NCBI GenBank assembly: GCA_036960605.1
Contig: JBALXI010000003.1
Span: 1 to 64,000 of the forward strand
Direction: 5' to 3'
Source: Oleispira sp036960605
GTDB lineage: Bacteria > Pseudomonadota > Gammaproteobacteria > Pseudomonadales > Oceanobacteraceae
Length of the DNA: 64,000 nt
The notes below the pieces were generated by a model, which ran no database searches, was not told where the DNA came from, and saw only the letters and a list, made by a program, of their open reading frames with translations. A program made the translations under genes and the position numbers. This document shows, one piece after another, positions 52,981-61,988 of the stretch (positions within the stretch are counted from its first letter, which is position 1; every line of letters starts with the position of its first letter).

Positions 52981-53094
52981 TCACCTTAAGTGAGCTTCTA
53001 TGCTGCTCTCACGTTATTTTAAATGACGAGGCAGCATGGCTTACGATGAACACCCCTATTTTATTCAACTCTATCGATCTGGCTCTACGTATTT

Positions 53095-54102
53095 ATGACT
53101 TCACTACCTATCAATCAATTATTACTGCGTAATCCAGAAATAATCAACGACCAACTATTGATCGTTAACCCGCCAATGGATCAAGGCTTATTCCAGCTAA
53201 TTAAGCCCCATAACATCCAGCTCGTTAACTTTGATTCACGCATTCATGCTGCTGCTGAAAAATACGCGTTACGCTCTGAATTTGGCGTACCGAGCGAGCA
53301 TGAATTTTCAGCCGCCGTGGTCTATTGGCCTAAATCTAAAGCCTTTGGCCATAGTTTATTACGCTGGCTTGCTAGCCAAATTAAGCAGCCGACGACAATA
53401 TACTTACTGGCAGCCAATGACGCTGGCGGCAGAAGTTTAAACAACGCGGTTAAAGATTTTGGCGATGATATTGTTAAAGTTGATGTCGCCCGAAAGTGTT
53501 CTTTATGGTCGTTTAAGCTGACACCGACTGATAATTTCAGCTGGGAAAAAGAACTGAGTACCTTCCTGTACGACAACTTAGAAAACGATGCTCTAGAGTT
53601 TGCGACGTATCCGGGTGTCTTCAATAGCGGTAAATTGGATGCCGGCACAAAATTGTTATTGGATAACATCAGCTTAAATAAACGTGGCCGCGTTTTAGAT
53701 CTTGCCTGCGGCAGCGGTATCATTGGCCTAACCTGTAAATTACGCCAGCCTGAACTGTATGTAGAAATGGTCGACATTGATGGTATGGCGCTTGCGTCAG
53801 CGGAACTGAACACTAAAAAATTGGGACTCGATTGCCCTGTATTTATCAGTGATGGCCTAAGTAATACCAAAAAATTCAATACTATTGTTTGTAACCCTCC
53901 TTTTCATCAAGGTAAGGAAACCGATTACAACTTCGCTCAGCAGCTCATTCGTACCGCCAAACAGCACTTATTGCCTCGGGGCGAAGTCTGGATTGTTGCT
54001 AACCGTCAACTTGCTTACGAACAGTGGGCTGAAAAAAGCTGCCATAGCGTAGAGACAGTTGTACAAGGCAATGGCTTTAAAGTATTAAGACTCAAATACT
54101 GA
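53095..54102 (+). CDS. rsmC: 16S rRNA (guanine(1207)-N2)-methyltransferase
   Basis: SAM-dependent methylation of G1207 in 16S rRNA. 335 aa with two related methyltransferase-like halves: an inactive N-terminal half and a catalytic C-terminal half with GRVLDLACGSGIIGL (about 202-216) and the substrate motif NPPFHQGKETDY (about 267-278). Tandem with ppa, 114 nt apart, probably its own promoter. Confidence 0.93.
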   Translation: MTSLPINQLLLRNPEIINDQLLIVNPPMDQGLFQLIKPHNIQLVNFDSRIHAAAEKYALRSEFGVPSEHEFSAAVVYWPKSKAFGHSLLRWLASQIKQPTTIYLLAANDAGGRSLNNAVKDFGDDIVKVDVARKCSLWSFKLTPTDNFSWEKELSTFLYDNLENDALEFATYPGVFNSGKLDAGTKLLLDNISLNKRGRVLDLACGSGIIGLTCKLRQPELYVEMVDIDGMALASAELNTKKLGLDCPVFISDGLSNTKKFNTIVCNPPFHQGKETDYNFAQQLIRTAKQHLLPRGEVWIVANRQLAYEQWAEKSCHSVETVVQGNGFKVLRLKY

Positions 54103-54209
54103 TCTCTAGTATCTGCTCTTGTATGACTAAGTAGATAAACCAAGCAGAGAAGCAAAATCAGAAACATCATCTAAGCTGTAATTAAGTCTCAAACAGTTTA
54201 GGAAGTGCC

Positions 54210-54347
54210 ATGATTTTGCTTTATTCGATATTTGCTTGCAGCGTTATGTTAGGTGGACTCGTTACCGCCATCAGTATCATCCGTGGGGGTTATACTGACA
54301 GCTCTGGCATTAATGCTTTTCAGCACCTCCCCGAAGAGCACTCATAA
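54210..54347 (+). CDS. Small membrane protein, 45 residues
   Basis: An ATG at 54210 with AGGAAG upstream at good spacing opens a 45-codon frame in the gap between rsmC and the MFS gene. The first 25 residues (M-I-L-L-Y-S-I-F-A-C-S-V-M-L-G-G...) form a clean hydrophobic membrane segment; the rest is polar (ending Q-H-L-P-E-E-H-S). It has a proper initiation region and membrane topology, so it is probably a real gene. I do not recognise a family; any role is unknown. Confidence 0.6.
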   Translation: MILLYSIFACSVMLGGLVTAISIIRGGYTDSSGINAFQHLPEEHS

Positions 54348-54376
54348 ACAATATGAGCGTATCCAGATAGACGCGA

Positions 54377-55552
54377 CTAAAAAGCGGGCTGGAGTCGATT
54401 AATTCGACGCCAGTTCAATAACAACATCACTTGTACTGCGATCATCGGCAAAGCGACCCACATAATCCCCTGCCAGCCTAATAAGATTAATAAAACCCCA
54501 GAACCTAAAGAAGCGATCGCTTGCGCACTAAAAACTATTAAATCATTAAGTCCCTGCACTCGATGAGCCTCGTTCGCATGATACATCTGAGGCAATAACG
54601 CCGTTCCCGCGACAAACAATAAATTCCAGCCTAGGCCCAATAAGACCAACGCGCTCCAATAATGAACTAACGCTTGATCCCAATAAGCAACAAATAGACA
54701 AATCCCATAAATAGCTAAACCTGCCCACATCATCGTAGTAAAACCTAGCTTTCGAACCAGCCAGCCCGAAAATAGCGAGGGCACAAACATCGCCATGATA
54801 TGGCTTTGAATAACCCACTTAGTCTCTTCTAAGCTGTAATGATTTAACTCATGCATACTGATGGGTGTCGCGGTCATAATAAAACTCATCACTGCAAAAC
54901 CGACTGATGCACTGCCCATCGCTAACAAAATACCAGGGCTTGATAACAGCTCAGAAAAACTGCGCTGTCCGGCTTCACCTTCCTCGTGCTTAATTTCAAT
55001 ATTGCGGTAACCGAAGAGCAACAAGAAGAACGCAATAATGAAACATCCCCCTAAAAGAAAGAAAGCACCGGTAAACGTTTGCTCGTGTATCGATTGGCCA
55101 ATGGTCACCAGTTCAGGGCCTAAATAAGCGGCGACTATGCCCGCCAACAACAACCGAGAGGCCGCGACAGGCATAAGGTCAGCACTGACACTTTCCATCG
55201 CAGCAAAGCGGAATTGTTGAATACACGCGAGTACTACACCCACCAGCACAGCGGCAATGACAAAGGCTGAGAAGCTTTCAATTTGCAAAGCATAAACCGC
55301 CAGTAAGGAGGCCAGTAAACCAATAATCATCGCGCCTAGAAAGACCAACTTGCGCCCTTTCTTACTCGCCAGAGATGCGGCGGGATAAACGGCCAATGCC
55401 GTACCAATGACCATCGCCGCAACAGGTAAGGTTGCAAAGCTACTATCAGAAGAAAGTTGCTTGCCAATCAAACCTCCAGCAAATACTACGAGGGGCGCCG
55501 CACACATAGCAAAAGCTTGTGCGAGCATTAGAATCCAAACATTTTGTGTCAT
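54377..55552 (-). CDS. MFS transporter
   Basis: 391 aa, about 12 membrane segments, with a cytoplasmic motif A variant in loop 2-3 (PAASLASKKGRKLVFLGAMI). Substrate unknown; no regulator beside it. The last codons form a stem (CTGG-GTCGA with TCGAC-CCAG, 54389-54413) followed on the minus strand by CCCGCTTTTT, which may act as a terminator inside the 3' end of the coding region. Confidence 0.88.
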   Translation of the reverse strand: MTQNVWILMLAQAFAMCAAPLVVFAGGLIGKQLSSDSSFATLPVAAMVIGTALAVYPAASLASKKGRKLVFLGAMIIGLLASLLAVYALQIESFSAFVIAAVLVGVVLACIQQFRFAAMESVSADLMPVAASRLLLAGIVAAYLGPELVTIGQSIHEQTFTGAFFLLGGCFIIAFFLLLFGYRNIEIKHEEGEAGQRSFSELLSSPGILLAMGSASVGFAVMSFIMTATPISMHELNHYSLEETKWVIQSHIMAMFVPSLFSGWLVRKLGFTTMMWAGLAIYGICLFVAYWDQALVHYWSALVLLGLGWNLLFVAGTALLPQMYHANEAHRVQGLNDLIVFSAQAIASLGSGVLLILLGWQGIMWVALPMIAVQVMLLLNWRRINRLQPAF

Positions 55553-55714
55553 TTTCTGCTTATCTTTTATAGTTGTCTTTTATGGTCAGATGTCTATTTC
55601 ACGAATAGTTAAAGTCTTAACATCAGCAATGATTATGCTTTTCTATTTCTGCAATTTAAATTGTGCATTCTGTTATACGTCAATTATTCACAATTCCCAA
55701 ACAAATCACCGCCG

Positions 55715-55883
55715 TAACTATTCAGCAAGTTTTATAAATCGATCCATGATTGGATATTTATTCCACAAAACGGCGTGAATACGCTCCCTGTAGCCTTAGT
55801 TCGGCTCCTGCCTCGCATATTTGTTCCACAAACACCCAATAATGGATCTTACTCTGTCTTAATTTTAGCTACCTGAATAGTTG
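55715..55883 (-). repeat. MITE-like element, copy 2
   Basis: Opposite orientation to the copy at 1786-1982. On the plus strand it begins TAACTATTCAG and ends CCTGAATAGTT (then G), so the terminal inverted repeats are intact over 10 bp. It contains the shared blocks listed for copy 1 but lacks about 30 nt of it. It lies in the 445-nt gap between the divergent MFS and RND genes; the remaining sequence is AT-rich with no gene seen. Confidence 0.8.
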
Positions 55884-55997
55884 CTCGCCGCCAAACCCTC
55901 CTTTATCGAAAACGTCTTATATTGACCTTGTAACCGCTCAATACCCACATAGAATAGAGGGCACTTCTCATCATAAAATAACTAATAAAAAATCATT

Positions 55998-58421
55998 ATG
56001 CTTGAAAATTATATCCGCTGGATCATTGCTCAGAGCAAGTGGATCGCCAGTCTATCCATCTTAGCTGTTTTAATCATCGGTTTTGGCGCGTCAAAACTCA
56101 CCTTCACTAGTGACTTTAGAACCTACTTCGGCCCTGAGAATCCTCAGCTCTTAGCGTTTGAACAGATGGAGCGAACCTTCTCTAAACAAGAAAACGTTTA
56201 CTTTTATATTCACGCCAAAGAAGGCGATCTATTCACCCATCAAGGTTTAGATTTAATTGAACGGCTGACCGATGAAGGTTGGAAGCTGCCTTATTCACAG
56301 CGTGTTAATTCTTTGCAAAACTATCAGCATACCGATGTCGAAGATGATGATCTGATGATCGACTATCTTTATTACGACGCATTGGATTTATCCCATGACG
56401 ATTTAGCGCGCATTAAAAAAACGACTTTCCTAGAACCGACGTTATTGCACCGTTTAATTTCCGAAGATGGCGCATCAACGGGGGTGAGTGTACGCACGGT
56501 ATTACCCGAAGGCACCACGATGGTCACGTCAAAAGAAGCCGTCATCGCAGCGCGTAAATTAGCCGAGCGCATTCGCCCAAACTATCCTGACTTTGAGATT
56601 TTAGTCGGCGGGTCACTAACCTCTAACGTCACGATGGGTGAAGCGATTAAGCAAGACATTCAAAACCTGCTGGGCCTGTCTTATCTTGTTATGATCATTA
56701 CTATGATCATTTTATTGCGTACCTTCTCTGGCATGCTATTAACCCTCATGATCATCACATTTTCTGTGGTATCAACAATGGGGTTATTCGGTTGGTTAGG
56801 GTTTACGATGACGCCGCCAACGGGCTTTGTACCCACCGCTATTCTCACTATTGCCGTCGCCGACAGCATTCATATTTTGATTAGTTATTATTACGAACTC
56901 AATCATGGGAAGTCGAAACTTGAAGCGATTCAAGAAGCATTACGAGTCAACTTTTCTCCAGTATTTATTACCAGCATCACCACTATTATTGGCGTGCTGT
57001 GCTTGAATACCAGTGATTCGCCACCCTACCGTGACATGGGTAATATGATAGCCGCGGGAGTATTCTTCGCTTGGATTTATAGCATTTCGTTTTTGCCCGC
57101 CATGCTGGCATTAATGCCCACCCCTAAAGGTAAGGTTGAAAATACAAAACCCTCAATTATGCTTAATTTTGCCAACCTAGTGATTCGCTTTTATAAGCCT
57201 TTATTCATCGTCATGGCGTGCATCATAATCGCAGTCGGTAGCCAGTTAAGTAACAATAAAATAACCGAGCGCTGGCATGAATTCTTTGATACGAGCTTTG
57301 AAGTACGCCAAACAATAGAAGCCACCAATGATACCTTAGGCGGCTTGCATAGAATTTTCTTTGTGTTGGATAGCCAGCAAGAAGGCGGCATCAACAATCC
57401 TGAATATTTACAGCAAACCGACGACTTTTCTCAATGGCTATTAACACAAGATAAAGTCTCCAGTGTGGATAGCATCACCAACATCATTAAACGCCTTAAC
57501 AAAAACCTGCATGCCAACGATGAAGACTGGTTTAAGATTCCAGACAATCGTGAACTGGCAGCGCAGTATTTATTGCTCTATGAATTGTCGCTGCCTTTAG
57601 GTTTAGGTCTCGATGATACGCTCAACAATTCACGCTCCGCATCACGATTAACAGTATCCTTTAATAAAGCCGATTCTATTTATATTCTAGAGCTTGAACA
57701 AAAGGCACTGGCTTGGCTAAAAGATAATGCACCGGCTATTTATGTTAATGAAGGCACTGGACTGGATATTGTCTTTGCTAATTTAACCTTTCGTAATATC
57801 AATAGCATGATGAATGGCACGTCGTTGGCACTGGTGCTTATTTCATTCTTACTTATCTTCGCTTTACGCTCACTTAAAGTCGGCCTAATCAGTTTAATTC
57901 CGAACATTATGCCCGCTATATTAGCCTATGGTATTTGGGGAATGATTAACGGACAGATCGATACCGCTGTTTCTGTAGTCGTCTGCTTAAGCTTAGGGAT
58001 TGTAGTTGATGATACCGTGCATTTTTTAAGCAAATACTTACGGGCTCGCCGAGAACAAGGTCTAGATGCCGAAGATGCTATTCGCTATGCTTTTAATACC
58101 GTCGGTAATGCGTTGTTAGTCACCTCGGCGGTGCTTATTGGCGGCTTTATGGTGATGCAGTTCTCTCACTTTCATCCCAGTAATAATATGGGCATGCTAT
58201 TAGCGATTACCATATTGGTCGCGCTATTAGTTGATTTCTTATTCTTGCCACCACTGTTGATGTTCTTAGATAAAAACAACGCCACGGCCGCAAACAAGCC
58301 AGAAGGCATCGCCTCTGAACAAACAGCGCCTGAAGAAACGGCTTATAACAAAAATGCGCCACAGAAAAATGAAGCACAGCAGAAACAAAAGCCAAACAGC
58401 TCGATTGCTGAAATATCCTAG
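55998..58421 (+). CDS. RND/MMPL superfamily exporter
   Basis: Single polypeptide of 807 aa with 12 membrane segments in two repeats (one segment, a periplasmic loop of about 170 residues, then five segments, twice). The first motif region contains TPPTGFVPTAILTIAVADSIHILISYY and the second CLSLGIVVDDTVHFLSKYLRARR, with paired acidic residues in the proton-relay helices. The C-terminus is a charged low-complexity tail (about 760-807, E/A/N/K-rich). Relatives export lipids or hydrophobic compounds. No periplasmic adaptor or outer-membrane channel gene is adjacent. Confidence 0.9.
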   Translation: MLENYIRWIIAQSKWIASLSILAVLIIGFGASKLTFTSDFRTYFGPENPQLLAFEQMERTFSKQENVYFYIHAKEGDLFTHQGLDLIERLTDEGWKLPYSQRVNSLQNYQHTDVEDDDLMIDYLYYDALDLSHDDLARIKKTTFLEPTLLHRLISEDGASTGVSVRTVLPEGTTMVTSKEAVIAARKLAERIRPNYPDFEILVGGSLTSNVTMGEAIKQDIQNLLGLSYLVMIITMIILLRTFSGMLLTLMIITFSVVSTMGLFGWLGFTMTPPTGFVPTAILTIAVADSIHILISYYYELNHGKSKLEAIQEALRVNFSPVFITSITTIIGVLCLNTSDSPPYRDMGNMIAAGVFFAWIYSISFLPAMLALMPTPKGKVENTKPSIMLNFANLVIRFYKPLFIVMACIIIAVGSQLSNNKITERWHEFFDTSFEVRQTIEATNDTLGGLHRIFFVLDSQQEGGINNPEYLQQTDDFSQWLLTQDKVSSVDSITNIIKRLNKNLHANDEDWFKIPDNRELAAQYLLLYELSLPLGLGLDDTLNNSRSASRLTVSFNKADSIYILELEQKALAWLKDNAPAIYVNEGTGLDIVFANLTFRNINSMMNGTSLALVLISFLLIFALRSLKVGLISLIPNIMPAILAYGIWGMINGQIDTAVSVVVCLSLGIVVDDTVHFLSKYLRARREQGLDAEDAIRYAFNTVGNALLVTSAVLIGGFMVMQFSHFHPSNNMGMLLAITILVALLVDFLFLPPLLMFLDKNNATAANKPEGIASEQTAPEETAYNKNAPQKNEAQQKQKPNSSIAEIS

Positions 58422-58435
58422 CAGCCACTTTCAAT

Positions 58436-58467
58436 TATGCCGTACGAGGTTTATTCTCTACGGCATA
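58436..58467. terminator. Hairpin after the RND gene
   Basis: TATGCCGTA (58436-58444) pairs perfectly with TACGGCATA (58459-58467), 14-nt loop, no T-run. It lies 14 nt beyond the RND stop and 21 nt ahead of nth. Confidence 0.45.
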
Positions 58468-58488
58468 CCACACTAGAAAAATGTCAGC

Positions 58489-59127
58489 ATGAACAAGCTT
58501 AAGCGCACCGAAATATTTACCCGTCTACGTAATGAAAATCCCAATCCAGAAACCGAATTAGAATACACCAGCCCGTTTGAATTGCTGGTTGCTGTAGCAC
58601 TGTCGGCTCAGGCAACGGATGTCAGCGTCAACAAGGCCACACGTAAACTCTATCCCATCGCCAATACACCCGAAGCGATTTATGCCCTAGGTGAAGAAGG
58701 CCTGAAACAGTATATAAAGACCATTGGGCTATTTAATAGCAAAGCCAGAAACGTCATCAAGCTCTGCAAAGACCTGATTGAATTGCATGGCAGTATCGTG
58801 CCTGATGATCGCAAAGCCCTTGAAGCATTAGCCGGGGTGGGGCGAAAAACAGCCAACGTGGTACTCAATACTGCCTTTGGCCATCCCGTCATGGCGGTTG
58901 ATACCCATATTTTTCGAGTCTCGAACCGAACAAAAATAGCACCGGGTAAAAATGTCGATGAAGTCGAACAAAAACTGGTACGATTTATTCCAGCTGAATT
59001 CATGATGGATGCTCATCATTGGCTTATTCTTCATGGTCGCTATACCTGTGTTGCCAGAAAACCCAAATGTGGATCGTGCATTATTGAAGATTTGTGCGAA
59101 TATAAAGATAAGATCGAAATTGATTAA
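58489..59127 (+). CDS. nth: Endonuclease III
   Basis: Bifunctional DNA glycosylase/AP lyase removing oxidised pyrimidines. 212 aa. The helix-hairpin-helix ALAGVGRKTANVVLNTAFG includes the catalytic Lys, and HPVMAVDTHIFRV contains the catalytic Asp. The four cysteines of the 4Fe-4S cluster are spaced C-x6-C-x2-C-x5-C (CVARKPKCGSC...C). A glyoxalase gene follows closely. Confidence 0.98.
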   Translation: MNKLKRTEIFTRLRNENPNPETELEYTSPFELLVAVALSAQATDVSVNKATRKLYPIANTPEAIYALGEEGLKQYIKTIGLFNSKARNVIKLCKDLIELHGSIVPDDRKALEALAGVGRKTANVVLNTAFGHPVMAVDTHIFRVSNRTKIAPGKNVDEVEQKLVRFIPAEFMMDAHHWLILHGRYTCVARKPKCGSCIIEDLCEYKDKIEID

Positions 59128-59153
59128 CCTTGCTAAGGTTTGAGGAAATAGCC

Positions 59154-59558
59154 ATGAGAATGTTACATACGATGCTACGCGTAGGCGACCTGGATAAATC
59201 AATTGAGTTTTACACCCAAGTTATGGGTATGAAACTGCTACGCCGTCGTGATAACGAAGAATACCGCTATACCCTCGCGTTTGTTGGCTACCAAGACGAA
59301 AATGAAGGCGCCGTACTAGAGCTAACCCACAACTGGGATACCCATGAATATGATCTCGGTAACGGTTATGGACACATTGCTTTAGAAGTCGATGATATCT
59401 ATGCAACCTGCAAGGTAATTGAAAATCTAAAAGGCAGTATCACCCGCGCGCCTGGCCCCGTTAAAGGCGGCAAAACGGTTATCGCATTTGTCGAAGATCC
59501 TGATGGCTATAAAATTGAATTAATCGAAAAGAAAGACGATCCTGATTTTGACCTTTAG
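59154..59558 (+). CDS. gloA: Lactoylglutathione lyase (glyoxalase I)
   Basis: Converts the methylglyoxal-glutathione hemithioacetal to S-lactoylglutathione. I chose ATG 59154 (M-R-M-L-H), which has GAGGAAATAG upstream and gives 134 aa; an in-frame ATG at 59130 has no support. Two VOC repeats: MLHTMLRVGDLDKSIEFYTQVMG with metal ligand His, and YGHIALEVDDIYATC with the second His; the two Glu ligands (LELTHNWD region and IELIEK) are present. 26 nt after nth. Confidence 0.96.
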   Translation: MRMLHTMLRVGDLDKSIEFYTQVMGMKLLRRRDNEEYRYTLAFVGYQDENEGAVLELTHNWDTHEYDLGNGYGHIALEVDDIYATCKVIENLKGSITRAPGPVKGGKTVIAFVEDPDGYKIELIEKKDDPDFDL

Positions 59559-59591
59559 CACTCACTTAAAAGATTCAAAGAATCTAATGTC

Positions 59592-59927
59592 ATGATCGAT
59601 CAAGGCGAATTTTTTGATACCCCCAATCCCTGCAGAAGTATCTGCACGGTGAACAATAAAGGCTTCTGCAAAGGCTGTTTTCGCAGCCGTGAAGAACGCT
59701 TTCATTGGAATGAATTTAGTGAATACCAAAAACACTTGGTAGTTCAGCTTTGTCAGGGGCGTGAAAAACGTGTCGAAGCCGCACGCCGTAAAAAATTACT
59801 GCAAGAAGCCCAAGCGCAAGAACAACAGAAAGCTCAATTCGATTTATTTGGTGAAGCTATCATTTATGAAGAGGCAGAGTCGGTAAAAGAAGAAATTGAA
59901 GAGAGCCCTCAATTTGGTTTGTTTTAA
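59592..59927 (+). CDS. DUF1289 family protein
   Basis: 111 aa. The N-terminal 60 residues hold the DUF1289 signature: PNPCRSICTVNNKGFCKGCFRS followed by R-E-E-R-F-H-W; the four cysteines probably bind metal. The C-terminal half is a charged helix rich in K/E/Q and ends with an acidic tail. Function unknown. A small AGATTC/GAATCT hairpin lies between gloA and this gene. It may be transcribed with nth-gloA. Confidence 0.87.
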   Translation: MIDQGEFFDTPNPCRSICTVNNKGFCKGCFRSREERFHWNEFSEYQKHLVVQLCQGREKRVEAARRKKLLQEAQAQEQQKAQFDLFGEAIIYEEAESVKEEIEESPQFGLF

Positions 59928-59977
59928 GCTCATTATTTTAAACACTCGCGTTAACTAATTGGGTTTCTTTTATCTCT

Positions 59978-60104
59978 TCCTCTGTGTTCTCTGCGCCCTC
60001 TGTGGTTAACCGCTTTTCAGTTTTAAATAAGAAACTTAACCTAAGACGACAAGAAATAATATTAACCACAGAGGACACAGAGCGCTGCGCTTCACAGAGG
60101 AAAG
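59978..60104. repeat. Inverted pair of CACCAC-type repeats
   Basis: Reversed unit at about 59978-60010 (CCTCTGTGTTCTCTGCGCCC then TCTGTGGTTAA) and forward unit at about 60061-60100 (TTAACCACAGAGGACACAGAG then CGCTGCGCTTCACAGAGG). They form an inverted pair around a roughly 50-nt spacer between the convergent DUF1289 and hyi genes. The forward unit keeps the GCGCTGCGCT core seen at 34951. Confidence 0.8.
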
Positions 60105-60117
60105 AAAATAGATTTTG

Positions 60118-60915
60118 TTAACTGCACATCGCAATACTGGAAGTAATAAACTGCTTCCAGCGTAAAGTATCTTCTGTATTTTTTGTTGGCTTATATTCCG
60201 CGCCAACCCAACCATCATAACTAGAATACTCAATCGCATAAAAAATCGATTTAAAATCTAAATCACCGGTACCCGGTTCTCCGCGACCTGGCGCATCGGC
60301 AAATTGAATATGACCAATCTGATTGCCTAAACGACTAATCATCGCACTAATATCCCCATCTTCCATACGCGCCATGTGATAGATATCAAATTGCATTTTA
60401 ATATTGTCACGATCGCTTTCTTGCATAATACTCAGCATTTGCTGCACGTTATGAATTAAGAATCCTGGCATATCAAAGGTATTAATAGCTTCGAAGGTCA
60501 CCGTAATCCCCAACGGTTTAAACATATCTGCGGCGGTATTTAAATTACGTTTAAACGTTTCTAAATATTGCGCACGCTTACTTTCATCTTCACAGCGGCC
60601 AGGTAATACATTGACTCGCTTAACCCGCAAAGACGTAGCATAGCTTAAGCATTCAACTAAAGCCGCGGCAAATTCAGCTTCTTTACCCGGTACTGAGGCT
60701 AGCCCTTCACCGCCTTCCATAAGATCGCCAGCAGGCACATTAATCAATACACATTCTAATTCGTGCTCTTTTAATTGTGCTTTAATATCGGCAACGGTTT
60801 CGACATACGGAAATTGTATTTCAACCGCGTTGAAACCAGCCGATTTGGCAGCACCAAATCGTTCTAATAAAGGCTGTTCATTAAACAGCATGGATAAATT
60901 AGCAGCCAATTTCAT
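60118..60915 (-). CDS. hyi: Hydroxypyruvate isomerase
   Basis: TIM-barrel isomerase interconverting hydroxypyruvate and tartronate semialdehyde. 265 aa. Family text: KLAANLSMLFNEQPLLERFGAAKSAGF, FEAINTFDMPGFLI, MQFDIYHMARMEDGD, GHIQFADAPGRGEPGTGDLDF and VGAEYKPT. The metal-binding Glu, Asp, His and Glu positions are visible. Overlaps glxR by 1 nt, its normal partner. The usual third gene, gcl, is not in the window. Confidence 0.95.
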   Translation of the reverse strand: MKLAANLSMLFNEQPLLERFGAAKSAGFNAVEIQFPYVETVADIKAQLKEHELECVLINVPAGDLMEGGEGLASVPGKEAEFAAALVECLSYATSLRVKRVNVLPGRCEDESKRAQYLETFKRNLNTAADMFKPLGITVTFEAINTFDMPGFLIHNVQQMLSIMQESDRDNIKMQFDIYHMARMEDGDISAMISRLGNQIGHIQFADAPGRGEPGTGDLDFKSIFYAIEYSSYDGWVGAEYKPTKNTEDTLRWKQFITSSIAMCS

Positions 60916-61820
60916 TATTTGCTTTCCTTATCGCTTAGCTGATTAGCCAAGTACATCTCGATAAACGTGGCAGGATCACTGTCATTAAATCCTTTGCTTG
61001 CATGCAAGCGCATTAGCTCAGCGCCTAAGCCCGCCATAGGTATCGATGATAAATTGTCTTTTGCCAAGCCATTCGCCATATCTAAATCTTTCAAAAGTGT
61101 CTTCACATGCCACTTAACGGGCTGATAGTCACGCTCAGCCATTCTTGGCCCGGTCAATTGCAGCGGTATTGAATCTGCAAAACCACCTTTTAGCGCTTGT
61201 GGTATCTGACGACTGTCGACACCCGATTTCTCAGCCAATGCCATCACTTCAGCCATCACTAATACATTACAGCTTACAATCATTTGATTACAGATTTTTG
61301 TCACCTGCCCAGCGCCGACATCCCCCATACGAGTGATACGTTGGCTAAGAGGCTCTAAAACTGGGCGAACAGAATCTAAAATGGCTTCATCGCCACCCGC
61401 CATGATGGCTAGGGTACCTTGTTCAGCTCCCGCAACACCGCCGGACACAGGAGTATCTAACCAATGACAAGATTTTTCAGATACCTGTTTAGCTAAGTTG
61501 CGAGTCGCTTCAGGATCAATGCTGGAAAAGTCGATAATAATTTGTTCAGCATTTAAGTTATCCAATACACCATGATTGGCTAATACAATCTCTTCTACGG
61601 CGGCGGTATCGCTTACACACAACATAATGATATCAACATCAGCGCACAGCTTATCAATGCTAGTAGCAATACTAGCGCCGTGAGCAGCAGGTACTGCCGT
61701 TTTTTCGGGATTACGATTCCAAACCTTTACCGGGTAACCCGCGGCCAATAAGCGACATGACATAGGGATTCCCATCAATCCCATACCAATAAAACCAATT
61801 CTCGCTAATGCCACGTTCAT
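60915..61820 (-). CDS. glxR: 2-hydroxy-3-oxopropionate (tartronate semialdehyde) reductase
   Basis: Beta-hydroxyacid dehydrogenase reducing tartronate semialdehyde to glycerate. 301 aa. NAD(P)-binding start ARIGFIGMGLMGIPMSCRL; substrate motif DTPVSGGVAGAEQGTLAIMAGG (about 119-140); catalytic Lys in GDVGAGQVTKICNQMIV. Forms a two-gene unit with hyi for glyoxylate/hydroxypyruvate use. The relatives GarR and MmsB are alternatives, but hyi next door favours GlxR. Confidence 0.93.
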   Translation of the reverse strand: MNVALARIGFIGMGLMGIPMSCRLLAAGYPVKVWNRNPEKTAVPAAHGASIATSIDKLCADVDIIMLCVSDTAAVEEIVLANHGVLDNLNAEQIIIDFSSIDPEATRNLAKQVSEKSCHWLDTPVSGGVAGAEQGTLAIMAGGDEAILDSVRPVLEPLSQRITRMGDVGAGQVTKICNQMIVSCNVLVMAEVMALAEKSGVDSRQIPQALKGGFADSIPLQLTGPRMAERDYQPVKWHVKTLLKDLDMANGLAKDNLSSIPMAGLGAELMRLHASKGFNDSDPATFIEMYLANQLSDKESK

Positions 61821-61988
61821 TCCCCTATTTTATGATTATTATTCCTCATAATACCAAACCCTAGGCTATTAGTACCGACTGAAGCGTTTCCTGAGTTAAA
61901 TAACCCTACCTTTTTTGTACAAAAAATTACGCGCTATTCAAATCCCTAACCTATGCTTGATTTATGGACGACAAAGGAAGTACCAATA

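Noticed and set aside
53322..53879. A 185-codon open frame antisense to rsmC
   Set aside because: It lies entirely within a clear methyltransferase gene in the opposite strand, and its product has no recognisable features.
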